DNA of 64,000 bases from assembly GCF_900091475.1 (NCBI RefSeq), contig NZ_FMIB01000002.1, positions 6,262,001 through 6,326,000 of the forward strand. The letters run 5' to 3'. Made by a program: the position numbers and the translations under genes. Under the pieces are notes generated by a model that was not told the origin of the DNA, made no database searches, and saw only the letters and a program-made list of their open reading frames with translations. This document shows positions 48,321 through 61,833 of this stretch, one piece after another (positions within the stretch are counted from its first letter, which is position 1; the number at the start of each line of letters is the position of its first letter). This DNA is from Micromonospora chersina (GTDB lineage Bacteria; Actinomycetota; Actinomycetes; Mycobacteriales; Micromonosporaceae).

Positions 48321-49259
48321 GTGAGCGAGGCGCGGACGGCGGGAGACCTGGTGCCGACCAACGCGGAGACAGCTCTCGGGCGGCCGGCGCCGGCCGAGGC
48401 GGACACCACCCTCGTGGTGGTGACCGGCCTGTCCGGCGGTGGCCGCAGCACGGTGGCCCGGGCGCTGGAGAACGTCGGCTACTACGTGGTGGACAACCTG
48501 CCCCAGGCGCTCATGCTGGACATGGCCGAGCTGGCGTTCAAGGCCGGCGGCGCGGCCCGGCGTACGGCCATGGTGCTGGACGTCCGCTCGCGCGCCTTCT
48601 CCACCGACCTGGCCGGGGCGATCCGGGAGCTGCGCGAGCGCGGCTTCCAGCCCCGGGTGGTCTTCGTCGACGCCGACGACGAGGTGCTGATCCGCCGCTT
48701 CGAGAGCGTGCGCCGTTCGCACCCGTTGCAGGGCGACGGGCGGCTGGCCGACGGGATCGCCGTGGAGCGGGCCCTGTTGGAGGAGGCCCGCGACCAGGCC
48801 GACGTGATCATCGACACCAGCCACCTCAACGTGAACCAGCTCCGGCGCCGGGTCGAGGAGCTGTTCGGCGGGGAGGACTCCCGCCGGTTGCGGATCACCG
48901 TGCTCTCCTTCGGCTTCAAGTACGGCCTCCCGCCGGACGCCGACTTCGTGATGGACGCCCGGTTCCTGCCGAACCCGTACTGGGTGCCGGAGCTGCGCGA
49001 GCACACCGGGCGGGAGGAGGCGGTCAGCGCGTACGTGCTGGGCCAGGAGGGGGCGGACGCCTTCGTGGCCGGGTACGCGGACCTGGTCAACGCCACCACC
49101 GCCGGTTTCGAGCGGGAGGGCAAGCGCTACCTGACCGTGGCCGTCGGCTGCACCGGGGGCAAGCACCGGAGCGTGGCGATCGCCGAGGAACTGGCCGCCC
49201 GGCTGCGCCGCTCCGGCATCGCCGCCAACGCCCAGCACCGGGACCTGGGGCGGGAATGA
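48321..49259 (+). CDS. rapZ: RNase adapter RapZ / P-loop protein
   Basis: A 312-residue RapZ/YvcJ protein. Walker A is GLSGGGRST (Arg in place of Lys, normal in actinobacterial members), with VDNLPQAL, DTSHLNVNQLRRRV, FGFKYGLPPDADFVMDARFLPNPYW and the VAVGCTGGKHRSV C-terminal domain. It binds nucleotides and, in E. coli, RNA and GlcN6P. It is the first gene of the conserved rapZ-yvcK-whiA unit and overlaps yvcK by ATGA. Confidence 0.96.
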   Translation: MSEARTAGDLVPTNAETALGRPAPAEADTTLVVVTGLSGGGRSTVARALENVGYYVVDNLPQALMLDMAELAFKAGGAARRTAMVLDVRSRAFSTDLAGAIRELRERGFQPRVVFVDADDEVLIRRFESVRRSHPLQGDGRLADGIAVERALLEEARDQADVIIDTSHLNVNQLRRRVEELFGGEDSRRLRITVLSFGFKYGLPPDADFVMDARFLPNPYWVPELREHTGREEAVSAYVLGQEGADAFVAGYADLVNATTAGFEREGKRYLTVAVGCTGGKHRSVAIAEELAARLRRSGIAANAQHRDLGRE

Positions 49260-50269
49260 CCCCGACCAGGGTGGTCGCCTTCGGCGGCGGGCACGGGCTG
49301 TCGGCGTCGCTGCGCGCGCTGCGGCACTGCGTACCCGGACTGGACCTGGACATCACCGCGGTGGTCACCGTCGGCGACGACGGCGGCTCCAGCGGGCGGC
49401 TGCGCGCGGAGCGCGGCGGCCTGCCCCCGGGCGACCTGCGGCAGGCGCTCGTGGCCCTGGCCGGCGACCACCCGGCCACCCGGCGCAGCGCGGCGCTCTT
49501 CCAGCACCGCTTCGCGGCGGCCCGCGGAAGCGAGGGAGCGGCCGGCGGAGGCGGGGGAGCGGACGCCGGGGGAGCGGCCGACCCGCTCGCCGGCCACGCG
49601 GTCGGCAACCTGCTGCTGCACGGGCTGACCGAGCTGCTCGGCGACCCCGTGGTCGCGCTCGACCACGCCGGCGCGATGCTCGGCGCGGTCGGCCGGGTGC
49701 TGCCGATGTCCCGGCAGCCGGTGGGCATCGAGGCCCGGGTACGCGGCGCCGACCCGGACCGCCCCGACGAGGTCCGCACGGTGCGCGGCCAGCACCAGGT
49801 GGCGGTCACCTCCGGCACTGTCGAGTCGCTGCGGCTCACCCCGGCGGCGCCGGCCGCCTGCGCGGAGGCGGTGACCGCGGTGGGCGCGGCCGACTGGCTG
49901 ATCTTCGGGCCGGGCAGCTGGTACACGAGCGTGCTGCCGCACCTTCTGGTGCCGGGCCTGGCCGACGCGATCGTCTCCAGCCCGGCGCGTCGGCTGGTGA
50001 CCCTCAACCTCGTGGCGGAGAAGGAGACCCTCGGGCTCTCCCTGCCCGACCATCTGGACACCCTCCGGCGCTATCTGCCCGAGTTGAAGGTGGACATGGT
50101 GTTGGCCGACTCCAAGGCGGTGGGTGATCCCGTGGCGGTGGAACGTGCGGCAGAATCGCTGGGTGCCCGGCTGGTCCTCGCTCCCGTCGCCGTCACCGAC
50201 GGCACGCCCCGTCATGATCCGGCCGCCCTGGGCGCCGCGCTGGTGCCTGTCCTGGGCGCCGATCGTTAG
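49256..50269 (+). CDS. yvcK: Gluconeogenesis factor YvcK (UDP-GlcNAc-binding CofD-like)
   Basis: A 337-residue CofD-like Rossmann protein: [64 protein letters not shown]. It binds UDP-sugars and is needed for growth on gluconeogenic carbon and for wall synthesis. An insertion of about 20 Gly/Ala residues ([16 protein letters not shown]) sits in a loop near residue 95. ATG 49256 overlaps the rapZ stop. Confidence 0.95.
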   Translation: MTPTRVVAFGGGHGLSASLRALRHCVPGLDLDITAVVTVGDDGGSSGRLRAERGGLPPGDLRQALVALAGDHPATRRSAALFQHRFAAARGSEGAAGGGGGADAGGAADPLAGHAVGNLLLHGLTELLGDPVVALDHAGAMLGAVGRVLPMSRQPVGIEARVRGADPDRPDEVRTVRGQHQVAVTSGTVESLRLTPAAPAACAEAVTAVGAADWLIFGPGSWYTSVLPHLLVPGLADAIVSSPARRLVTLNLVAEKETLGLSLPDHLDTLRRYLPELKVDMVLADSKAVGDPVAVERAAESLGARLVLAPVAVTDGTPRHDPAALGAALVPVLGADR

Positions 50270-50325
50270 ACACGTACGTAATCACCGGCGACACGCCGGA
50301 ACCGGTCCGTGAGGGGGCGCGCAAC

Positions 50326-53769
<3,444 letters not shown>

Positions 53770-54561
53770 ATGGCGAGCACCACCCGCCGGCCGCTGATGG
53801 CCGGCAACTGGAAGATGAACCTGAACCACCTCGAGGCGAACCTGCTGGTGCAGAAGCTGGCCGCGAGCCTCAACGAGAAGCAGCTCACCGAGGTCGAGAC
53901 GGTGGTCCTGCCGCCCTTCACCGACCTGCGCACCGTGCAGACCGCGGTGGACGGGGACAAGCTGCTGATCGGCTACGGCGCGCAGGACCTGTCGCCGTAC
54001 CAGTCGGGCGCGTACACCGGCGACATCGCCGGGCCGATGCTCGCCAAGCTGGGCTGCACCTACGTGGTGGTCGGCCACTCCGAGCGGCGGCAGTACCACC
54101 ACGAGGACGACGCGCTGGTCAACGCCAAGGTGGCCGCCGCGCTGGCGAACGGGCTCACCCCGATCCTCTGCATCGGCGAGGGGCTGGAGATCCGTGAGCA
54201 GCTCCGGCACGTGCCGCACTGCTGCGACCAGCTCGACGGCGCGCTGAAGGGGCTCACCCCGGAGCAGGTCACCAAGGTCGTCGTGGCGTACGAGCCGGTC
54301 TGGGCGATCGGCACCGGCAAGACGGCGACCCCGGACGACGCCCAGGAGGTCTGCGGCGAGGTGCGCAAGCGCCTGGTGGAGACCTTCGGCCAGGACACCG
54401 CGGACCAGGTCCGGATCCTCTACGGCGGGTCGGTGAAGTCGTCGAACGTCGCCGCGATCATGGCCCAGCCGGACGTGGACGGGGCCCTGGTCGGCGGCGC
54501 CAGCCTGGACGCCGAGGAATTCGCGCAGATCTGCCGGTTCCCGGAGCACATCGCCCGCTGA
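53770..54561 (+). CDS. tpiA: Triosephosphate isomerase
   Basis: A 263-residue TIM barrel: AGNWKMNLN (Lys), VVGHSERR (His electrophile) and [12 protein letters not shown] (Glu base), with YGGSVKSSN phosphate loop. ATG 53770 is directly after the pgk stop. It joins glycolysis to the pentose phosphate products made by the genes downstream on the other strand. Confidence 0.97.
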   Translation: MASTTRRPLMAGNWKMNLNHLEANLLVQKLAASLNEKQLTEVETVVLPPFTDLRTVQTAVDGDKLLIGYGAQDLSPYQSGAYTGDIAGPMLAKLGCTYVVVGHSERRQYHHEDDALVNAKVAAALANGLTPILCIGEGLEIREQLRHVPHCCDQLDGALKGLTPEQVTKVVVAYEPVWAIGTGKTATPDDAQEVCGEVRKRLVETFGQDTADQVRILYGGSVKSSNVAAIMAQPDVDGALVGGASLDAEEFAQICRFPEHIAR

Positions 54562-54657
54562 TCGCTCGCTATCCTTGACGCTGCCCGCCCACCGGTCGGT
54601 GCCGCCGTGCCCGACAGGAACCGGGCAGTGTTCGCAACGAGAGGACTGACCCCCGCC

Positions 54658-54918
54658 ATGCCGATCTGGTTCGCCTACACGATGATCGTGTTGCTGGTCA
54701 TCACGAGCATCCTGCTCACCCTGCTGATCCTCCTGCACCGCGGTAAGGGTGGCGGGTTGTCGAGCATGTTCGGCGGCGGCGTCAGCTCCAGCCTGGCCGG
54801 CTCGTCGGTGGCCGAGAAGAACCTCGACCGCTACACGGTTCTGGTCGGGATCGTCTGGTTCGCGTGCATCGTCGGGATCGGGCTGTGGCTCCGGCTCCAG
54901 CTCGGCAGCGGCGCCTGA
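54658..54918 (+). CDS. secG: Preprotein translocase subunit SecG
   Basis: An 86-residue protein with two TM helices (MIVLLVITSILLTLLILL and VLVGIVWFACIVGIGLWL) around a conserved cytosolic loop (HRGKGGGLSSMFGGG). SecG aids SecYE export. ATG 54658 lies 96 nt after tpiA, with a GAGAGGA stretch upstream. A U-tract terminator follows. Confidence 0.95.
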   Translation: MPIWFAYTMIVLLVITSILLTLLILLHRGKGGGLSSMFGGGVSSSLAGSSVAEKNLDRYTVLVGIVWFACIVGIGLWLRLQLGSGA

Positions 54919-54941
54919 GCGAGCGCTCCGAGTCGTACAAT

Positions 54942-54979
54942 CTGCGCGCGGTCCGTCACGGACCGCGCGCAGTTTTGTT
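54942..54979 (+). terminator. Rho-independent terminator after secG
   Basis: A perfect 14-bp stem, CTGCGCGCGGTCCG / CGGACCGCGCGCAG, with TCA loop, followed by TTTTGTTT. It is the only classic U-tract terminator I saw in the window. Confidence 0.95.
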
Positions 54980-55047
54980 TCTCCGCGCGTCGCCCGCCGC
55001 CCCACCCCGCAAGCGGCGGTCCCCTCCGACGACAGGAGCGAGCAGCC

Positions 55048-55392
55048 GTGTCCAGTGGCAACGTCATCCGCGGCACCCGGATCGGGTCCGCCCCCGAGCG
55101 TTTCGACCAGCACGTCGAGCCGGCGCCCCGCAGGCCGGTCACCTACTGGTGCGTCAACGCCCACCGCGTCCAGTTCCTCATCGCCGCCGAGGCGGAGGCC
55201 CCGGAGACCTGGGACTGCCCGCGCTGCGGCGAGCCGGCCGGCCCCGACCCGGGCAACCCGCCCGGCCGGACCCGGGCCGAGCCCTACAAGACCCACCTGG
55301 CGTACGTGCAGGAGCGGCGCACCCCGGAGCAGGGCGAGGCGCTGCTCGCCGAGGCCCTGGAGACGCTGCGCCGGCGGCGCGGGCGGGCCTGA
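55048..55392 (+). CDS. rbpA: RNA polymerase-binding protein RbpA
   Basis: A 114-residue actinobacterial transcription factor. The N-terminal tail (GNVIRGTRIGS) and zinc-bound core (CVNAH, then CPRCG) are followed by a basic linker and the sigma-interaction domain (KTHLAYVQERR). RbpA binds RNAP-sigma and stabilises open complexes. GTG 55048; GGAG is 11 nt upstream. It is transcribed toward the pentose phosphate cluster and ends at a palindromic repeat. Confidence 0.95.
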   Translation: MSSGNVIRGTRIGSAPERFDQHVEPAPRRPVTYWCVNAHRVQFLIAAEAEAPETWDCPRCGEPAGPDPGNPPGRTRAEPYKTHLAYVQERRTPEQGEALLAEALETLRRRRGRA

Positions 55393-55398
55393 ACCCAG

Positions 55399-55450
55399 TT
55401 AGGAAGGGCCCCCTGCTATACGCCAGGCGTTAAGAAGGGGCCCTTCCTTA
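55399..55450. repeat. Palindromic repeat/terminator between rbpA and pgl
   Basis: TTAGGAAGGGCCCC (55399-55412) pairs with GGGGCCCTTCCTTA (55437-55450); the centre has an inner CGCC/GGCG stem. It separates convergent genes and may terminate both. The AAGGGCCCC arms recall units that I believe are dispersed in Micromonospora. Confidence 0.8.
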
Positions 55451-55454
55451 CTGT

Positions 55455-56225
55455 TCAGCGCAGGCTGCGCAGGCGGGGCGGCACGTCGGCCGCCGCCGCC
55501 CGGTCCAGCAGCCAGAGGGTACGGGACACCCCGCGCACCCCGGCCGCCGGCAGCTGCACCGGCCCGGCCCCGGCGAGGGCCATCCCCACCGCCCGGGCCT
55601 TGTCCGCCCCGGCGGCCACCAGCCAGACCTCCTCGGCCGTGTTGATCGCCGGCAGGGTCAGCGTGGTCCGCACGGGCGGCGGCTTGGGGCTGCCGCGTAC
55701 GGCGCTGACCGGGCGGTTGTCGTGGTGCACCGGGTGCTCGGGGAAGACCGAGGCCACGTGCCCGTCCTCGCCCACACCGAGCATCAGCACGTCGAAGTGG
55801 GGGAGCGCGGCCGTGCCCGGCCGGGCGGCCCGGGCCAGCTCCTGCGCGTAGCCGGCGGCGGCCGCCTCCGGGTCGTTGCCGGCCGGCCCGTCGGAGGCCG
55901 GCATCGGGTGGATGCGGGCCGGGTCCAGCGGGACGGCGTCCAGCAGCGCCGCCCGGGCCTGGGTCTCGTTGCGCTCCGGGTCACCGGCCGGCAGGAACCG
56001 CTCGTCGCCCCACCAGACGTCGACGCGGGACCAGTCGACGGCGTCGCGGGCCGGCAGCTGGGTCACGGCCCGGTGGACCGCCGCGGCGATCCGCCCGCCG
56101 GTCAGCACCACCGACGCCTGGCCCCGCTCGGCCTGCGCGTCGAGCAGCTTCACCACCAGCCGGGCCGCCACCGCCTGCGCCAGCAGGTCGGGGTCGGCGT
56201 GTACGGCGACACTCGCCTCACTCAT
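55455..56225 (-). CDS. pgl: 6-phosphogluconolactonase
   Basis: A 256-residue DevB/SIS-like lactonase: SVVLTGGRIAAAVHRAV, WSRVDVWWGDERFLP, HFDVLMLGVGEDGHVASVFP. It hydrolyses 6-phosphogluconolactone after Zwf. It is the last gene of the minus-strand tkt-tal-pgi-zwf-opcA-pgl cluster. A gap of 78 nt with small hairpins lies between opcA and this ATG. Confidence 0.95.
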   Translation of the reverse strand: MSEASVAVHADPDLLAQAVAARLVVKLLDAQAERGQASVVLTGGRIAAAVHRAVTQLPARDAVDWSRVDVWWGDERFLPAGDPERNETQARAALLDAVPLDPARIHPMPASDGPAGNDPEAAAAGYAQELARAARPGTAALPHFDVLMLGVGEDGHVASVFPEHPVHHDNRPVSAVRGSPKPPPVRTTLTLPAINTAEEVWLVAAGADKARAVGMALAGAGPVQLPAAGVRGVSRTLWLLDRAAAADVPPRLRSLR

Positions 56226-56245
56226 CCATCGCGCCTTCGTGTTCC

Positions 56246-56263
56246 GACCGCCCCACGGCGGTC
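56246..56263 (-). other. Intercistronic hairpin between opcA and pgl
   Basis: GACCGCC and GGCGGTC flank a CCAC loop, 21 nt upstream of pgl. A second GACCGC/GCGGTC unit is nearby. They may slow or protect the mRNA. Confidence 0.45.
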
Positions 56264-56303
56264 ACCTGTGCTGTCCGACCGCCGAGCGGTCCGTGCGCTC
56301 CGC

Positions 56304-57320
56304 TCACTCGTTGGCGGTCGCGCCGGCGTGCGCGGTGACCCCGGCCTCGGCCCGCTGGGCGGTCGCCGGATCCTTCCACACGTGCACCCGCTGGGCCGGT
56401 CGCTGGTCCAGCCCGGTCAGCCCGGCGGTCGCGCCGAGCGTCTCGGCGTACACCTGGTCGGCGTCGAGGCGGCGCAGCTCCTCGGCCAGCTCGTCGCCGA
56501 GCGGCCGGCGGACCAGCGGCAGCGTCCGGTCCTCCTGCCCGGTACGCCGGAAGATGGCCACGCTGTCGTCCCGGGTCAGCGTCAGCCGGTCGCCGTTGGC
56601 GCAGCGCAGCTGCACCTCGCGCATCCGGGGGAACTCGTCGGTGTGCTCCCAGACCGGGTCGATGCCGAGCCGGGCGGCCAGCCAGCCGCGCATGAGCGCC
56701 GCCGTCGGGTCGGTCCGCGGCGCCACCACTGTCGCCTCGGTGACCCGCGCCTGGGTGGTGTCGAACGCCCCGGCGACCAGGGTGCGCCACGGGGTGATGC
56801 GGGTCCAGGCCAGGTCGGTGTCGCCCGGCGCGTAGTCCGCGGCCCGCTGGAGCAGCGCGGCGATCGGGTCGGCGGCCTGCGCCGAGTCGGTGATCCGCCG
56901 GTCGGCCACCACGCCGAGGAAGTCGGTGGCGATCTCCTCCGGCGGCTCGCCGTGCCACCACGTCACCACCGGCACGTCCGGCACCAGCAGCGGCATGACC
57001 ACCGACTCGGCGTGCAGCGCGAGCCGGCCGTACATGCGGGTCACCACGGCCTCGCACGGGCCGAGCCGGCCGCCGACCACGATCTCCGCGTCCAGCCGGT
57101 TGCGGTCCCGCTCGACGTCGGAGCGGACCACCACGAGCAGCCGGCACGGGTGGGCGGCGGCCGCGATGGTCGCCGCCGCCTCGGCCTCCCGGACCCGCTT
57201 CTCGTCGACCACGACGATCAGCGTGAGCGCCATGCCGCTGGCCACCCCGCCCGCGCTGCGCCGCTCGGCGGCCAGCGCCTTGACCACCTCGTTCCCGGTG
57301 GTGTCCCACAAGCCGATCAA
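56304..57320 (-). CDS. opcA: Glucose-6-phosphate dehydrogenase assembly protein OpcA
   Basis: A 338-residue OpcA: MIGLWDTTGNEVVKAL, LTLIVVVDEKR, HPCRLLVVVRSD, and VPVVTWWHGEPP. It is an allosteric activator of Zwf in cyanobacteria and actinobacteria. A TTG start at 57320 is supported by GGAGG spaced 5 nt. It sits 31 nt downstream of zwf. Confidence 0.95.
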   Translation of the reverse strand: MIGLWDTTGNEVVKALAAERRSAGGVASGMALTLIVVVDEKRVREAEAAATIAAAAHPCRLLVVVRSDVERDRNRLDAEIVVGGRLGPCEAVVTRMYGRLALHAESVVMPLLVPDVPVVTWWHGEPPEEIATDFLGVVADRRITDSAQAADPIAALLQRAADYAPGDTDLAWTRITPWRTLVAGAFDTTQARVTEATVVAPRTDPTAALMRGWLAARLGIDPVWEHTDEFPRMREVQLRCANGDRLTLTRDDSVAIFRRTGQEDRTLPLVRRPLGDELAEELRRLDADQVYAETLGATAGLTGLDQRPAQRVHVWKDPATAQRAEAGVTAHAGATANE

Positions 57321-57351
57321 CGGAACCTCCTGGTTCGCTCGCAGTGCTCGC

Positions 57352-58866
57352 TCACGCTCTCCGCCAGGACCGGCCCTCGCGGGCCAGCATCTCGTCGGCG
57401 GCCCGGGGGCCCCACTCGCCGGCCCGGTACGGCTCCGGCTTGGTGCCCGCCCAGGCGTGCTCCAGCGGGTCGACCACCTGCCAGCTCTGCTCGACCTCGG
57501 CGGCGTCCGGGAACAGCGTCCGGTCGCCGATCAGCACGTCGAGCACCAGCCGCTCGTACGCCTCGGGGCTGGATTCGGTGAACGCCTCGCCGTACTGGAA
57601 GTCCATCGCGATGTCGCGGACCTCCATGGTGGTGCCGGGCACCTTGGAGCCGAACTTCAGCACCACGCCCTCGTCGGGCTGGACCCGGATGACGAGCTGG
57701 TTGGGGCCGAGCGACTCCATGTCGGCCGGGTTGAACGGCAGGTGCGGCGCCTTCTTGAACACGATGGCCACCTCGGTGACCCGCCGGGGCAGCCGCTTGC
57801 CGGCCCGGATGTAGAACGGCACCCCGGCCCAGCGCCGGTTCTGGATGCCGAGCTTCACCGCCACGTACGTCTCGGTGGTGGACTCCGCCGGGACGCCCTC
57901 CTCGTCGAGGTAGCCGACGGCGCGCTCGCCACCCACCCAGCCGGGCAGGTACTGGCCGCGGACGGTGTCCCGGGCGACGTCGTGCGGCACCGTGATGGCC
58001 TTGAGCACCTTGAGCTTCTCGGTCCGGATCTCGTCGGCGTCGAAGCTCGTCGGCTCTTCCATCGCCACCAGGGCGAGCAGCTGGAGCAGGTGGTTCTGGA
58101 GCACGTCCCGGGCGGTGCCGACCGAGTCGTAGAAGGCGGCCCGGCTGCCGATGCCGACGTCCTCGGCCATGGTGATCTGCACCGAGTCGACGTACTTGGA
58201 GTTCCACAGCGGCTCGAACAGGTTGTTGGCGAACCGCAGGGCCAGGATGTTCTGGACCGTCTCCTTGCCCAGGTAGTGGTCGATCCGGAACACGTCCTGC
58301 CGGGTGAAGACGTCGTCGACCAGGTCGTTGAGCGACTTCGCCGAGGGCAGGTCGTTGCCGAACGGCTTCTCCACCACGACCCGGCGCCAGCCGCCGGACT
58401 TGGCGTTGTCGGCCATGCCGGTGCGGGCGAGCTGCTTGAGCACCACGGGGAAGGCCGCCGGGGGGATGGAGAAGTAGAAGGCGGCGTTGCCCGGGATGCC
58501 GTGGGTGTCGCGCAGCTCGTCGAGGGTGGCGGCGAGGTGGTCGAAGGCGGCGTCGTCGTCGAACGAGCCGCCGACGAACTTGATGTTGCCGGCGAGCCGG
58601 GCCCAGACCTCCTCCCGCCACGGGGTGCGGGCGTGCTTCTTGGCCGCGTCGTGCGCCAGCCCCTCGAAGTCGCCGTCGCCCCAGTCCCGCCGGGCGAAGC
58701 CCAGGACCACGAAACCGGGCGGCAGGAGCCCCCGGTTCGCCAGGTCGTAGACCGCCGGCAGGAGCTTCTTGCGGGCCAGGTCGCCGGTCACCCCGAAGAT
58801 CACCAGAGCGCACGGCTCCGGGATCCGTGGCAGCCGGCGGTCCTGAGGATCGCGCAGCGGGTTCAT
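57352..58866 (-). CDS. zwf: Glucose-6-phosphate 1-dehydrogenase
   Basis: A 504-residue Zwf: NADP-site [15 protein letters not shown], the active-site [14 protein letters not shown], and [10 protein letters not shown]. It makes 6-phosphogluconolactone and NADPH. ATG 58866 has GAGGAGG 4-5 nt upstream. It lies between pgi and opcA; its product is used by Pgl. Confidence 0.97.
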   Translation of the reverse strand: MNPLRDPQDRRLPRIPEPCALVIFGVTGDLARKKLLPAVYDLANRGLLPPGFVVLGFARRDWGDGDFEGLAHDAAKKHARTPWREEVWARLAGNIKFVGGSFDDDAAFDHLAATLDELRDTHGIPGNAAFYFSIPPAAFPVVLKQLARTGMADNAKSGGWRRVVVEKPFGNDLPSAKSLNDLVDDVFTRQDVFRIDHYLGKETVQNILALRFANNLFEPLWNSKYVDSVQITMAEDVGIGSRAAFYDSVGTARDVLQNHLLQLLALVAMEEPTSFDADEIRTEKLKVLKAITVPHDVARDTVRGQYLPGWVGGERAVGYLDEEGVPAESTTETYVAVKLGIQNRRWAGVPFYIRAGKRLPRRVTEVAIVFKKAPHLPFNPADMESLGPNQLVIRVQPDEGVVLKFGSKVPGTTMEVRDIAMDFQYGEAFTESSPEAYERLVLDVLIGDRTLFPDAAEVEQSWQVVDPLEHAWAGTKPEPYRAGEWGPRAADEMLAREGRSWRRA

Positions 58867-58904
58867 GCCGCCTCCTCGCTCCGCCGATGTCACGTCATTC
58901 ATCG

Positions 58905-60545
58905 TCACGTCAGTGTCCGTCCGGCCGCATCCAGTAGCTGGGCGACGCCCGCCGCCCGCTCGGTCAGGTGCAGGCGCAGCACCGGCCGCCCGCGATCGGC
59001 GAGGGCCCGCCGGTCGCCGGCCGCCTGGGCCGCCTGAAGGTCTCCGAAGGTGTACGGGCGGCCGGGCACCGGCAGGTCGTCGGTGACCGCGCCGGTCACC
59101 TGGAGGTGGCTGCCGGCCCGCGGGCCGCCCTTGTGGTACTGCCCGGTCGAGTGCAGGTAGCGCGGCCCCCACCCGAAGGTGACCGGCCGGGGGGTCGCCC
59201 GCGCCAGCAGCGGGCGCAGCCCGGCCACCGCCGCGTCGGCCCACCGGTCGAGGTACGCGGACACCGCCAGGTAGCCGTCGTCGCCCAGCCCGTCGAGCAG
59301 CCAGCGCAACGCGCCGGCCAGGTCGGCCGGGGCCCCGGCAGGGGCGTACACCTCGACGGCGCCGTCGGTGGCCGAGGGCGACTCCGCCGGCGGGCCGGCG
59401 GCGAGCAGCCGGGCGGTGTGCTCCTTGCTCCCGGCGACGTCCGGCTGGTCGAACGGGTCGACGTCCAGCACCGCGGCGGCGACGGCGGTGGCGTACTCCC
59501 AGGTCAGGAACTGCGCGCCGAGCGGGCCGTTGACCGCCACGTCCGCGGGACCGGGCGCGACGCCCGGGCCGAGGGCGCCGCCGTAGCCCACGGTCAGCAC
59601 GCCCGGGCCGGTGGCGCCGGGGGCGTCCGGGGACTCCACCACCACCGGCAGGATGCCCCGGCCGGCCTTGCCGGTGGACTCGGCGAGCAGTTGCTCGACC
59701 CAGTCACCCAGCCCGTCGAGCCCGGTGCCGTCGGACACCAGCGCAACGGTGGCCCGGCCGCTCGTGGCCGCCGCGCCGAGCGCCGCCCCGAGGGCCAGGC
59801 CCGGGTTGTCCCGGTCCCGGCCGAGCGCGCCGGCGAGGGCCTCGGCGTCGTCCAGCAGGTCGGCGACGGGCACGCCGGCCAGGGCCGCGGGGGTCAGCCC
59901 GAACGCGGTGAGCGCCGAGTAGCGGCCGCCCACCTCCGGGTCGGACTGGATCACCACCACGCCCATCTCGTCGGCGACCGACTCCAGCGGGGAGCCGGGG
60001 TCGGTGACCACGACGAAGTGCCGGGCGGCCTCCGCCTCGGTCAACCCGGCGTCCAGGAAGGCCTGGAGGTACGCCCGCCGGACGCTGTCGGTCTCCACCG
60101 TGCCGCCGGACTTGCTGGCGACCACCACCACTGTGCGCTCCAGGCGGTCGGCCAGGGCCGCGCGGACCTGGCCGGGGTCGGTGGTGTCGAGCACGGTCAG
60201 CGGCCGGCCGAGGGTGCGGGCCAGCACCTCCGGGGCGAGCGAGGAGCCGCCCATGCCGGCCAGCACCACGTGGTCCAGGTCGGCCAGCTCCTCGGTCAGC
60301 TCGGCGAGCTGGGGGAGCAGCTCGCGGCTGCGCGTGTGGGTGTCCAGCCAGCCCAGCCGGGTGCGCGCCGTCGCCTCGGCGTCCGGCCCCCACAGGGTCG
60401 GGTCCTTGGCGGCGAGCCGGGCGGGGAGGTCCGCGGCGACCAGCGCGGCCCGCACGGACGCGGGTGCGGACCCGTCGACCGCGTCGGCGCCGTGCACGGC
60501 CAGCCCGGCGGCGATGTCCGCCCGGCCGGCCAGCAGGTCGCTCAC
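58905..60545 (-). CDS. pgi: Glucose-6-phosphate isomerase (tal-linked actinobacterial type)
   Basis: A 546-residue PGI of the SIS fold: [30 protein letters not shown], and the sugar-phosphate loop [11 protein letters not shown]. The second signature is [15 protein letters not shown], closer to the PGI part of bifunctional transaldolase-PGI proteins than to E. coli Pgi. It interconverts G6P and F6P. The tal gene lies directly upstream, parted by a perfect hairpin. GTG 60545. Confidence 0.93.
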   Translation of the reverse strand: MSDLLAGRADIAAGLAVHGADAVDGSAPASVRAALVAADLPARLAAKDPTLWGPDAEATARTRLGWLDTHTRSRELLPQLAELTEELADLDHVVLAGMGGSSLAPEVLARTLGRPLTVLDTTDPGQVRAALADRLERTVVVVASKSGGTVETDSVRRAYLQAFLDAGLTEAEAARHFVVVTDPGSPLESVADEMGVVVIQSDPEVGGRYSALTAFGLTPAALAGVPVADLLDDAEALAGALGRDRDNPGLALGAALGAAATSGRATVALVSDGTGLDGLGDWVEQLLAESTGKAGRGILPVVVESPDAPGATGPGVLTVGYGGALGPGVAPGPADVAVNGPLGAQFLTWEYATAVAAAVLDVDPFDQPDVAGSKEHTARLLAAGPPAESPSATDGAVEVYAPAGAPADLAGALRWLLDGLGDDGYLAVSAYLDRWADAAVAGLRPLLARATPRPVTFGWGPRYLHSTGQYHKGGPRAGSHLQVTGAVTDDLPVPGRPYTFGDLQAAQAAGDRRALADRGRPVLRLHLTERAAGVAQLLDAAGRTLT

Positions 60546-60594
60546 CTCACCACCCCGTCCTCGTGGCGTTCCCGGTTCCGGGACGCTCGGCGTG

Positions 60595-60625
60595 GCGCGT
60601 CCCGGGGCGTCGCCCCGGGACGCGC
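60595..60625 (-). terminator. Perfect hairpin between tal and pgi
   Basis: A 14-bp stem, GCGCGTCCCGGGGC / GCCCCGGGACGCGC, with a 3-nt loop, is placed between two genes of the same direction. It could be a partial terminator or an mRNA stabiliser that sets different levels of tal and pgi. No U-tract. Confidence 0.65.
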
Positions 60626-60638
60626 CCGGCGCCGTCCG

Positions 60639-61817
60639 TCACGCGTTGCCCCCGGCCTGTTCGGCGGCCTTGGCGTTGCCCTTGGCGGCCCGGTTGGGCT
60701 GCCCGGTGCCCTTGCCCGCCTCGGCGAGGGACTTCTTGACGCCGTCGAGCAGCTCCAGCCAGCTCGCCTCGAACTTTTCCACGCCCTCCCGCTCCAGGGT
60801 GGCGATCACGTCGGCCATGTCCACGCCGACCGCCTCCAGGTCGGTGAAGACCTTGCGGGCGGCGTCGTACGAGCCGGTGATGGTGTCCTTGCGGGTCTCA
60901 CCGTGGTCGGCGTAGGCGTGGATGACCGGTTCCGGCATGGTGTTGACCGTGCCGGGCGCGATCAGCTCCTCGACGTAGATGACGTCCCGGTAGTCCGGGT
61001 TCTTGGTCGAGGTGGAGGCCCACAGCGGGCGCTGCGGGTGGGCGCCGGCGTCGGCCAGCTTCTTCCACCGGTCGGAGCCGAAGACCTCGCTGTAGCGCTC
61101 GTACGCCAGCTGGGCGTTGGCGACGGCCGCCTTGCCGCGCAGCGCCTTGGCCTCGTCGGAGCCGATCTTCTCCAGCCGCTTGTCCACCTCGGTGTCGACC
61201 CGGGAGACGAAGAACGAGGCGACCGAGCCGATCTTCGACAGGTCGTGCCCGTTCGCCTTCGCCTGCTCCAGACCGGCCAGGAACGCCTCCATGACCTGCG
61301 AGTACCGGTCCAGCCCGAAGATCAGCGTGACGTTCACGCTGATCCCCTCGGCCAGGGTCGCGGTGATCGCCGGCAGGCCCGCCTCGGTGGCCGGGATCTT
61401 GATGAAGAGGTTCGGCCGGTCGACCAGCCACCACAGCGCCTTGGCCTCGGCGACGGTCCGCTCGGACTCGTGGGCCAGCCGGGGGTCGACCTCGATCGAC
61501 ACCCGGCCGTCCACCCCGGCGCTCTTGTCGTACGACGGGCGCATCACGTCGCAGGCCCACCGCACGTCGTACGTGGTGAGCATGCGGACCGCCTCTTCGA
61601 ACTCGACGCCGCGGGTCGCGAGGTCGCGAAGCTGCCAGTTGTACTCGTCGGCGTCGCTCAGCGCCTTCGCGAAGATCGTCGGGTTGGTGGTCACCCCGGC
61701 CACGTGCTGCTCGCGGCGGAGCTTGTCCAGCCCGCCGGAGCTGAGTCGTACCCGGGAAAGATCGTCGAGCCAGATCGCCACACCTGCGGCCTGGAGCTCG
61801 CTCAGCCTGTCCGTCAT
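60639..61817 (-). CDS. tal: Transaldolase
   Basis: A 392-residue transaldolase: [13 protein letters not shown], the Schiff-base lysine in [19 protein letters not shown], and [12 protein letters not shown]. It moves dihydroxyacetone units in the non-oxidative pentose phosphate branch. ATG 61817 has GGGAG about 10 nt upstream; GTG 61826 is an alternative. It follows tkt by 16 nt, so both are co-transcribed. The C-terminal tail is Lys/Ala-rich. Confidence 0.96.
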   Translation of the reverse strand: MTDRLSELQAAGVAIWLDDLSRVRLSSGGLDKLRREQHVAGVTTNPTIFAKALSDADEYNWQLRDLATRGVEFEEAVRMLTTYDVRWACDVMRPSYDKSAGVDGRVSIEVDPRLAHESERTVAEAKALWWLVDRPNLFIKIPATEAGLPAITATLAEGISVNVTLIFGLDRYSQVMEAFLAGLEQAKANGHDLSKIGSVASFFVSRVDTEVDKRLEKIGSDEAKALRGKAAVANAQLAYERYSEVFGSDRWKKLADAGAHPQRPLWASTSTKNPDYRDVIYVEELIAPGTVNTMPEPVIHAYADHGETRKDTITGSYDAARKVFTDLEAVGVDMADVIATLEREGVEKFEASWLELLDGVKKSLAEAGKGTGQPNRAAKGNAKAAEQAGGNA

Positions 61818-61833
61818 GCCGTCCACGCTCCCC

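Noticed and set aside
48321..49259. RapZ Walker A lysine replaced by arginine as a defect
   Set aside because: GxSGxGRST is the normal form in actinobacterial RapZ proteins.
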